Positions 1 to 5,661 of a DNA stretch of 20,907 bases are shown here, piece by piece. Both the position numbers and the translations under genes were made by a program. The stretch's first letter is position 1, and each line of letters begins with the position of its first letter. The notes beneath the pieces were generated by a model that was not told the origin of the DNA, ran no database searches, and saw only the letters and a list, made by a program, of their open reading frames with translations. This DNA is from a virus: positions 1 to 20,907 of the IMG/VR virus record IMGVR_UViG_3300037222_000162; one strand, written 5' to 3'.

Positions 1-350
1 CTGCCAGCGCTGGCAGTTGAAGCTCCCGCCGCCCCTCCCGCGAAGGTCACGATGCTGCCTATGCGGCTGGTAGCCGATCCACCACCATTAGCAATCAAGG
101 TGCCGGCAGCCGAGAACCAGGTGTCGTCGCCGTTGGCCCCGGAAGTCGTGCCACGGGTTCCAAGGGAAAATGCCACAGGCGTTCCGGCAGTTAGCGAAAT
201 GCTGCCTTTGGAATATCCGGCCCCGGCACCTCCACTTCCCAAGCTGGTAGTTCCAGCCTTCCCGGCACCCCACACCTCAACCGTCGCAGTGACGGTACTC
301 AGCGGTGTAAACGCGCCTACACCCTGGCCTATGAGGTAGATCGTGGTCAT
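1..350 (-). CDS. Glycine-rich phage fibre protein (partial, 3' end off window)
   Basis: The minus-strand frame opens with ATG at 348-350 (MTTIYLIGQGVGAF) and stays open to the left edge, so only about 116 N-terminal residues are visible. The translation contains VEVWGAGKAG followed by stretches rich in Gly, Ala, Ser and Thr (SLGSGGAGAGYSKGS, then NGGGSATS). This is the pattern of the glycine-rich domain found in phage tail fibres and receptor-binding proteins. It is the last gene of the leftward run and begins 8 bases after the stop of the 67-residue gene. A role as a tail fibre or adhesin is inferred from composition and position; no catalytic motif is seen. Confidence 0.7.
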   Translation of the reverse strand, partial: MTTIYLIGQGVGAFTPLSTVTATVEVWGAGKAGTTSLGSGGAGAGYSKGSISLTAGTPVAFSLGTRGTTSGANGDDTWFSAAGTLIANGGGSATSRIGSIVTFAGGAAGASTASAG

Positions 351-357
351 CTAGTGG

Positions 358-561
358 TTACAGCTTCTTCGTCACGTTAATCATGGAGACCATCAAGCGA
401 CCTGCACCGTCACGATCAATCTTGAAGTCCACTTGAATATTATTCTTCTCCTCTGCTTCGATCATCTGCCTGAGCAATTCCCCGACCGCAGCCTTAAGGC
501 CACCTGCTACTTTATGGTCCGGGAGCAGTTCCTCATACTGCTTGACTAATTTCGGTTTCAT
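358..561 (-). CDS. Small hypothetical phage protein
   Basis: A 67-residue, charged protein (MKPKLVKQYEELLPDHKV...) with an amphipathic helical first half and a Lys/Asp-rich second half. I do not recognise the family. Its ATG overlaps the stop of the upstream zinc-finger gene in an ATGA junction, which points to translational coupling and supports it as a real gene. No signal peptide, membrane segment or metal site is visible. Confidence 0.7.
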   Translation of the reverse strand: MKPKLVKQYEELLPDHKVAGGLKAAVGELLRQMIEAEEKNNIQVDFKIDRDGAGRLMVSMINVTKKL

Positions 562-869
562 TTCGCATCCTCATAAGAACGTAACGCCCTGGCGCGAGCC
601 TCTTCCGCCTGCATCTTCTTTTCCCAGGGGGTGCAAGGCTTGCTTGAACACTCCTGACAAATCGGCTTCATACATTGCCTGCACACGCCTACTGCATTTA
701 CATCAGCCTTGGGCAAAACATGCACCACCTTATTACAATGAAAACACGTATAGGTCGAAGTTTCCAGCATTGCCCCGTTGAGTTGAACCTTCAAGCCATT
801 GAGGTCCACCGTGGTACGCATGCGCCCATCCGGAAAGAATATCTGGGAATAACCGCCCTCGTTACGCAT
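558..869 (-). CDS. Zinc-finger-like phage protein, tail region
   Basis: About 103 residues. The first 40 are beta-rich (GGYSQIFFPDGRMRTTVDL). A cluster of seven cysteines in three CxxC pairs follows (C43/C46, C64/C67 and C72/C75, plus C80, counted from a GTG three bases upstream of the ATG). The protein ends in a charged helix (EKKMQAEEARARALRSYED). The cysteine pattern predicts a structural zinc site. I recall similar short zinc proteins beside tail genes of other phages, but their role is not established. The ATG at 869 lies in a TGATG junction with the upstream stop; a GTG at 872 would give one more residue. Confidence 0.75.
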   Translation of the reverse strand: MRNEGGYSQIFFPDGRMRTTVDLNGLKVQLNGAMLETSTYTCFHCNKVVHVLPKADVNAVGVCRQCMKPICQECSSKPCTPWEKKMQAEEARARALRSYEDAK

Positions 870-1225
870 CACTTATTCCGATAAACCGCGTCGTTATATG
901 CGATAGCCGCCTCAACCCAATCCCTGATCACATTTAGAGAAGGCTTGGTGCCGCCATAAGCTTGAACCGCCATAAAGCCGTGCTGCTGGTCCAGGTCGTA
1001 GAGCAAGGCGTTATAGGGCGTAGGCAACGTATCATGCAGGGCACGGGAGAACACCACGATCCAGTGATGCTCGGAACCTCCATAGCGATTGCCCGCACTC
1101 TGGCTGATGCGCCAGCCTGGCGTCACCTTGTCGAGCGCCCCCAGGAAATTTTCAGGGTTAGCCTCTAGAACCGTCAAGAGCTCCTTGAGCTTCTCGTCGG
1201 TCTTGATGTGATGCACCGTGCCCAT
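869..1225 (-). CDS. Hypothetical phage protein
   Basis: A 118-residue soluble protein (MGTVHHIKTDEKLKELL...). It has a helical N-terminal half, a central Gly/Ser-rich turn (QSAGNRYGGSEHHW) and a C-terminal helix (VIRDWVEAAIAYNDAVYRNK). I do not recognise the family. The start overlaps the upstream stop by one base (TAATG) and the stop overlaps the next start, so it belongs to a tightly coupled block. No signal peptide or transmembrane segment is seen. Confidence 0.7.
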   Translation of the reverse strand: MGTVHHIKTDEKLKELLTVLEANPENFLGALDKVTPGWRISQSAGNRYGGSEHHWIVVFSRALHDTLPTPYNALLYDLDQQHGFMAVQAYGGTKPSLNVIRDWVEAAIAYNDAVYRNK

Positions 1226-1692
1226 TAGAATTTGTCCTCCTCATCCTTTGGGTAAACGGGGCCGGAAGCCCCCAGGTAGTCCCGGTTGGTAAATTGAACC
1301 CCCGTACCCTCAAGTCCGAATGATGGCACATAAGGTAGCAGCTCTTCCCCGGGTATTGACGTGTGGTTACGGGCCGGAATGCCGCTAACCGGGGCTTGAC
1401 TAATCAGCTTCCAGCCCCAGACCGAATTACTGGCTTCGGCATCGCCGGGGTTCTCCATGACGGGTGACCATTCGTAGATCGCCAGCACCTGATCACCCTT
1501 AGTGAGCCTGACTAGCTGCCCGGCTCGGCCCATCAGCATATTTTGCGATGGGTGTCCGGCTGAGCTGATGGCGGAAGGGTGCACCGGCATCGGAAACGCT
1601 CCGAACAGGTGCCAGGTGCGCTTGGGTGCATGAAGCTGCCCGACTACCTTGGCGTTGACATAAGGCTTGTCGCTACGCTCCAGGCGGTACAC
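1225..1692 (-). CDS. Hypothetical phage protein, GTG start
   Basis: A 155-residue protein starting with GTG in a TAGTG junction with the upstream stop. It is rich in Pro, Gly and aromatic residues (KRTWHLFGAFPMPVHPSAIS, then VWGWKLISQAPVSG) and has an acidic tail (PKDEEDKF). Its composition would suit a beta-rich structural or assembly protein, but I recognise no domain. It lies between a cysteine-rich small protein and an unknown one in the tail-side accessory block. Confidence 0.7.
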   Translation of the reverse strand: MYRLERSDKPYVNAKVVGQLHAPKRTWHLFGAFPMPVHPSAISSAGHPSQNMLMGRAGQLVRLTKGDQVLAIYEWSPVMENPGDAEASNSVWGWKLISQAPVSGIPARNHTSIPGEELLPYVPSFGLEGTGVQFTNRDYLGASGPVYPKDEEDKF

Positions 1693-1919
1693 TAATTAAC
1701 ACCCAAAAAACCAGTTATTCCGCGACGAGGGCACCCAAGACCCTTACAGGTTTCTTCCGACCTCGGTGGGCAAATACACCCTTGAGTTACTGAGCCCAGC
1801 TGGGATGTAGAAGAACAATGGCAGATTGCATTAGGATCAACCCCCCAATTGCCATGGCCCAGAATTAGTTTACCACAGCCCCCACAAGTTTTATATTCAC
1901 CCAACTTAAGCGCGTTCAA
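1692..1919 (-). CDS. Small cysteine-rich (zinc-binding?) protein, TTG start
   Basis: A 75-residue protein with eight cysteines in paired arrangement: C12xxC15, C33xC35, C48xC50, and C58 with C63. This predicts one or two metal sites. The start is a TTG at 1917-1919 that overlaps the methyltransferase stop (TTGA). It is supported by a strong GGAGG ribosome binding site seven bases upstream on the coding strand. The function is unknown. It is one of several small cysteine-rich proteins in this phage. Confidence 0.65.
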   Translation of the reverse strand: MNALKLGEYKTCGGCGKLILGHGNWGVDPNAICHCSSTSQLGSVTQGCICPPRSEETCKGLGCPRRGITGFLGVN

Positions 1920-2761
1920 GCCAGGGCCTCCGTAATTTCTGCGTCAGCCACCGCGCTGCGTACCAGGCTCTTGTGGAGATGCTGAACGTGGTCCAGTACC
2001 TTGTCCAGCCGGTGCACGAACACGAGGTTTATTCCGAAACCGAACGGCCTATAGCCCTTGGGTTCGAGCAGCGCCACCAGCGGATCAATTCCGGAAGTAG
2101 TATGCTCAGCAACAATAACCGGACGATGAAGTTCGATGGTAGCTTCCGCTCCTTGTAGAGCATCCAGCTCCATGCCCTCTATGTCCAGCTTGATCAGGTC
2201 ACACCGTTCCAAATTAAGGCTGTCGATGCGGAGGCATCTGACGTTGGCGTAGTCCTTGATTTCCTGCCCGAAGTTTTCGTTAGAGCCGTTAAGGGACAAA
2301 CCGCCGAAGTTGGAGTAGATGCTGTAGTCCGGAACGGGCATCGGGATTGTGCCGTCATGATTTCCGAGCGCCGCGTGAACCGCCGCTGCATTAAAGCAGT
2401 TATTCATCGTGATATTTCCCGCCAGGGCGTAATAGATACGCTCCTGGGGCTCAAATGCGACTACCCGGCCCCAGTTGGTCATGGCCCTGGCCCAGTCCAC
2501 GGTGAAGACGCCGATATTAGCGCCGCCGTCGATCGCCAACACCCCGTCGCCCGCGTATTGCCGCTTAAGCTCCAGGATGCCCAGCAGAAGGTCGCCCTCG
2601 TTAGGCTGGTAACTGCCTTCCTCCAGGATTTCAATTCCAACGCCACAGGCTCCGGATTGCCCATCGGGCGTAGTCTGCTCCAGGGCGTCCATGCGGTTAA
2701 CCAGCATAGTGCCGTGGTCGGTAGATACCACCACGAACATCTGCTTTCTATGGTTTCTCAA
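1916..2761 (-). CDS. FkbM-family SAM-dependent methyltransferase
   Basis: A 281-residue methyltransferase of the FkbM (Methyltransf_21) family, which usually O-methylates sugars or other small groups. Visible motifs are the SAM-binding loop AIDGGANIGVF at residues 76-86, the acidic strand VVAFEPQ at 100-106, and KLDIEGMELDALQGA at 191-205, the family's post-motif. The start is a TTG at 2761, supported by GGGGAG about eight bases upstream; an ATG at residue 8 is an alternative. It directly follows the glycosyltransferase gene, so the pair probably glycosylates and then methylates a surface glycan. Whether the target is the host envelope or the virion cannot be read from the sequence. Confidence 0.85.
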   Translation of the reverse strand: MRNHRKQMFVVVSTDHGTMLVNRMDALEQTTPDGQSGACGVGIEILEEGSYQPNEGDLLLGILELKRQYAGDGVLAIDGGANIGVFTVDWARAMTNWGRVVAFEPQERIYYALAGNITMNNCFNAAAVHAALGNHDGTIPMPVPDYSIYSNFGGLSLNGSNENFGQEIKDYANVRCLRIDSLNLERCDLIKLDIEGMELDALQGAEATIELHRPVIVAEHTTSGIDPLVALLEPKGYRPFGFGINLVFVHRLDKVLDHVQHLHKSLVRSAVADAEITEALA

Positions 2762-3023
2762 GTGTAGTTCTCCCCGCGTGGTTAATACTGAAAATACTCT
2801 CTACGTAACGGCCCCGGAAATAGGCGCGGGCGGAGCCGTCGGCATGGAATTCCACTGTAACGTCGCCAGGTCCCCAAAACTCTTTAATGTCCTTGGCCCA
2901 CCTCTGTACATTCTCGGAAGTGATGCCCGTGTAAGGGTGACGAGATCCTGCTTGACCGAGGCCAATACATTGCTCCAGTCCATTGGCTGATGCTGTCGAT
3001 AAATCTTCGCACTGTCGTACCAT
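2748..3023 (-). CDS. Overlapping or frameshifted reading frame after the glycosyltransferase
   Basis: A 91-residue open frame, -1 relative to the glycosyltransferase, overlapping its last 223 bases. The segment SENVQRWAKDIKEFW and VTVEFHADGSARAYFRGR looks like genuine protein. Over the same bases the glycosyltransferase frame (RMYRGGPRTLKSFG) looks like noise. Upstream of about 2945 the situation reverses. Either this is a separate small gene starting inside the glycosyltransferase (ATG at 3023 with AGAGG four bases upstream), or a frameshift joins the two. The stop overlaps the methyltransferase start. Confidence 0.45.
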   Translation of the reverse strand: MVRQCEDLSTASANGLEQCIGLGQAGSRHPYTGITSENVQRWAKDIKEFWGPGDVTVEFHADGSARAYFRGRYVESIFSINHAGRTTLEKP

Positions 3024-4279
3024 GGTGCCTCTACGCTCCCCGATAGCCAGCGCCAGCATATATCAAAACGATTGAGAACCCAAACCGGCTTGCCCAGGGC
3101 CGCCGCCAGGTGCGCCACGGCGGAATCAACGGTGATTACCAGGTCTAGCGCGTCAATCAACTCAGCGGTCGCCTGAAGATCATTACATTCCGGCATCGGG
3201 TCGTACCAATTCGGCAGATCGATCTTTCCGAGGTCGTGGGGTTCTTCCTTCTGAAGCGACACAAACGTCACCCCCGGAATATCCATCACCTCGGCAAAAT
3301 CAGCCGTCGCAATCGACTTCTTGCGCTGCATGGTCATGGCGATCACGAAGCTGAACCGTACCCCTGACGACCAGGACACGCCGACCTTGAGGCCGGACTT
3401 CCCGGCCAGGCGTTTGCGCCAGTCAGAGCCATCCGCCTTGAGGTAGCCGCCCGTGCTCGGAATCGTCTCCAGCGTGGTTCCGAAAACCGCCCCCAGGCTC
3501 ATCATCGGGCAATGCAGGTCAAATTCCGGCTTCTGGGGGGCATCGCGGTCAATGACGGGGTGACCAAACTGCTCCAATAGCCTCATGAGCGGCCTGGGAG
3601 CCTCAAGGGTGAGGTTCAAGCCCTTCATCCGGGTCAGGTAGCGGCAGAACTGCAGATTGTCCCCCAGGCCCTGCTCGCAGTAAACCAGAATACGCTTATC
3701 GGTCTGTTGCCCGGTCCAGAGCGGCTGCTTGAAACGGTAGGGGCCTAAGACCGCCCTGGTTCCGAAACGCCACTCGTGCTCCATGAAGCCCTCGGGATAG
3801 TTTCCGAGCGAGAGTAGCGATAATCCTTTATTGTAGTGGGCGTCGCCAGAGCTCATGTTAAGGGCCAGGGCCTCATCGGCATCAGCTATCGACTCTTCCA
3901 GCTTTCCGAGGGCGTGCAGAATAACGGCGCGGCCCAGGCGGGCGGACTCATTAGTCGGTTCCAGGGCCAACGCCTGGCTGTATTCGTGGATAGCCTCGGC
4001 GTATTTTCCGAGCCATCCGAAGACAATGCCACGATTAACATAAGCGCCATAGCTGGTAGCGTCACAGGCGATGGCCTGCCCGTAGCTGTCCAGGGCCTCG
4101 GGTAGTTTGTAAAGAGCTTGTAAAGCCACGCCCCGGTTGACCCAGAGGTCGGCGCGGGGGGTATGCTCCAGGATCAGGTCGTACGCCGCCACCGCCTCAG
4201 CAAACCGGCGTTTGTGCACCAGCTTGTGGGCGATGACGGCGGGGTCGGAAACAATCCTGGAAACGTCTAAACCGCTCAC
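2801..4279 (-). CDS. TPR-repeat glycosyltransferase (GT9-like)
   Basis: About 492 residues. The first ~185 form tetratricopeptide repeats (AEAVAAYDLILEHTP, PEALDSYGQAIA, AEAIHEYSQALALEP, EESIADADEALAL). The rest resembles the ADP-heptose:LPS heptosyltransferase-like (GT9) fold, with EQGLGDNLQF, LDLVITVDSAVAHLAAALGKPVW and CWRWLSGSVEAPWYD. Such TPR-GT9 proteins transfer sugars to protein or surface glycans. I choose the GTG at 4279, which makes a GTGA overlap with the HNH stop and has CGGAA upstream. An ATG at 4315 is the longer alternative. The last ~45 residues look out of frame (see the overlapping frame). It is paired with the FkbM methyltransferase. Confidence 0.85.
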   Translation of the reverse strand: MSGLDVSRIVSDPAVIAHKLVHKRRFAEAVAAYDLILEHTPRADLWVNRGVALQALYKLPEALDSYGQAIACDATSYGAYVNRGIVFGWLGKYAEAIHEYSQALALEPTNESARLGRAVILHALGKLEESIADADEALALNMSSGDAHYNKGLSLLSLGNYPEGFMEHEWRFGTRAVLGPYRFKQPLWTGQQTDKRILVYCEQGLGDNLQFCRYLTRMKGLNLTLEAPRPLMRLLEQFGHPVIDRDAPQKPEFDLHCPMMSLGAVFGTTLETIPSTGGYLKADGSDWRKRLAGKSGLKVGVSWSSGVRFSFVIAMTMQRKKSIATADFAEVMDIPGVTFVSLQKEEPHDLGKIDLPNWYDPMPECNDLQATAELIDALDLVITVDSAVAHLAAALGKPVWVLNRFDICWRWLSGSVEAPWYDSAKIYRQHQPMDWSNVLASVKQDLVTLTRASLPRMYRGGPRTLKSFGDLATLQWNSMPTAPPAPISGAVT

Positions 4280-5025
4280 GCAGCAAGTTCCGTGCAGGTG
4301 AACTGTTGCGGACATTTATGCGGACATTTATGCGGACATCCGCCATGGCCTTCGGCGAAATTGCAGTTCATGCAGAGCAATTGGTAAATGTCTTTGGGAT
4401 AGCCCTGCTGCTTAAGCCAGAGATAAAAATAAGTACCCTTATGTCTGGTTTCGTCTGCACGGCGTTGACCATTGATATGGTCAATGGATAGGAACTCCAA
4501 GGCGGTTTCATCACAACAGACACACTTACCACCGTAAGCAGTAATGACGTTTTGCTTGGCAGTTCTATTCCACTTCTTACGCCCCACCAAAGGTTCTGTA
4601 GGCCGCCCTTTGTGAGGGCAGTAGCCGTAACGACCATGAGAATGGTTACAACTCATGCACAAAAGTTGAAAACGATCCTTAGGAAAACCTAGTTTAGCAA
4701 CCTCACGATAGATTTCACCGCCGCCGCTACCAAGTTGCTTGTAGCCAAACTCACGACGATGAGCTGCACCATCCCCGTGAATATGATCTAGTGAGAGAAA
4801 TTGAACAGTAGTTTCACCACAACAAGCACAAGCATTGCCATAAGCATTAAGTATTTGTTTCCGTAACTTAGCTCGTGTTCGCATACCGCGACTACACGCA
4901 ATTTTAGGATTTTTCTTGCGGTATTCGCGCTCATATGCGCGAAGTATTTCACGATTTCTCGCTCGGTACTCGCGCATATAGGCTGTTTTAACTGAAGGAC
5001 TTATAGATTTTGTACCAGTAGGCAT
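4276..5025 (-). CDS. HNH-type homing endonuclease with two tandem HNH units
   Basis: A 249-residue protein. A basic N-terminus (YRARNREILRAYEREYRKKN) is followed by two copies of one HNH/zinc unit. Unit 1 spans about residues 62-139 with C66-C69, the D80-H81 pair, C123/C126 and C136PH. Unit 2 spans about 163-232 with C168-C171, D182-H183, C218/C221 and C230PH. Each unit matches the free-standing phage HNH family, which nicks or cuts DNA to spread its own gene. The gene is visibly more AT-rich than its neighbours, suggesting later insertion between a virion gene and the glycosyltransferase. Its last codons contain a short tandem repeat (CPHKCPHKCP). Confidence 0.85.
   Translation of the reverse strand: MPTGTKSISPSVKTAYMREYRARNREILRAYEREYRKKNPKIACSRGMRTRAKLRKQILNAYGNACACCGETTVQFLSLDHIHGDGAAHRREFGYKQLGSGGGEIYREVAKLGFPKDRFQLLCMSCNHSHGRYGYCPHKGRPTEPLVGRKKWNRTAKQNVITAYGGKCVCCDETALEFLSIDHINGQRRADETRHKGTYFYLWLKQQGYPKDIYQLLCMNCNFAEGHGGCPHKCPHKCPQQFTCTELAA
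4308..4339 (+). repeat. 12-bp tandem repeat at the 3' end of the HNH gene
   Basis: The unit gcggacatttat occurs twice back to back (4308-4319, 4320-4331) and is followed by a partial third copy (gcggacat). In the coding strand it adds repeated Cys-Pro-His-Lys quartets to the end of the second HNH unit. It lies beside the glycosyltransferase start, so slippage here could alter both genes' junction. Confidence 0.85.
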
Positions 5026-5049
5026 TTACCTGTAAGTCCTTATTTTTAC

Positions 5050-5523
5050 TCATTGTTCTGCGACGTACAGAGTTCCAGTAGCAGTAGATGTATAACCTCC
5101 GGAGCGGGTTCGCAAGGCGAGTCCAGTGGTAGCAGTAGCGGGATAAACCAGTTCTGAACCGGGAGCCGCAACCCATCGGTATGAAGCTCTTTGGTTTACA
5201 CCGACATAAAATACACTCGCACCTGTCAGGTAGGTGCTGTCGGCGGTAGAGCACGCCAGTGACACACCCGCAAACGCAGCGTCCGCAACATCCAGCGGCG
5301 AAGGCGTCACGGCGGTTGCGGAAATGGAGATCGTCACGGAAAAGCGCGAGATGTCCCATTCCATGTAGTTGTCTGCCGGGGTACCGTTGGTGCCGACCAG
5401 CACGTCGTAAACCTTGCCACGCCTCACGGTCGAACCCGCATAGACGTTAACCAGGGTCTTATAGGTACTGGATACGGCCTGCTGCGTACCGCCCAGCGAA
5501 TCAGAAGTGTAGTAGTTTGCCAT
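5050..5523 (-). CDS. Putative virion structural protein
   Basis: A 157-residue, Ser/Thr/Ala-rich beta protein (MANYYTSDSLGGTQQAVSST...). Segments such as GKVYDVLVGTNGTPADNYMEWDISR and VGVNQRASYRWVAAPGSELV resemble a conserved family I associate with phage structural modules. Its exact place in the virion (tail tube, fibre base or head) is not known to me. The ATG is preceded by AGGAG. The 138-bp leader holds a stem-loop and an 18-base box also found upstream of the decoration-like gene at 15046-15654, suggesting shared control of two virion genes. Confidence 0.75.
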   Translation of the reverse strand: MANYYTSDSLGGTQQAVSSTYKTLVNVYAGSTVRRGKVYDVLVGTNGTPADNYMEWDISRFSVTISISATAVTPSPLDVADAAFAGVSLACSTADSTYLTGASVFYVGVNQRASYRWVAAPGSELVYPATATTGLALRTRSGGYTSTATGTLYVAEQ

Positions 5524-5538
5524 TTGAATTGGCTCCTG

Positions 5539-5626
5539 TTGGGTTTCAGAAAGACCTTGAACCCAACAGCGCGCGGGTGAGATCGGAGTTTAATGGGGCA
5601 GTACTTTTCCGCAGCATGCTGGAAAG
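5539..5626 (-). promoter_or_regulatory. Leader RNA element, copy A
   Basis: The non-coding stretch before the virion gene starting at 5523. In coding-strand order it holds three parts. The first is a stem-loop (5604-5626) with stem CTTTCC/GGAAAAG around AGCATGCTGC. After a 25-nt gap comes the box ACCCGCGCGCTGTTGGGT (5561-5578). The third is a 7-bp hairpin TTGGGTT/AACCCAA (5539-5566) ending 15 bases before the ATG. Box, gap and loop match copy B at 15691-15755, and the stem differs by compensating pairs. The role is unknown; a cis-acting RNA or a protein-binding site are both possible. Confidence 0.6.
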
Positions 5627-5661
5627 AATTCAGCGTATCAAATTCATCGTCAGATACGGTG

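Noticed and set aside
52-339. Plus-strand 95-codon frame at the left edge
   Set aside because: Antisense of the Gly-rich fibre gene; the Pro/Ala-rich translation is the complement of Gly codons.
2930-2960. Programmed -1 frameshift signal in the glycosyltransferase
   Set aside because: The local heptamer does not fit X XXY YYZ and I saw no clear downstream pseudoknot; an indel or nested gene is at least as likely.
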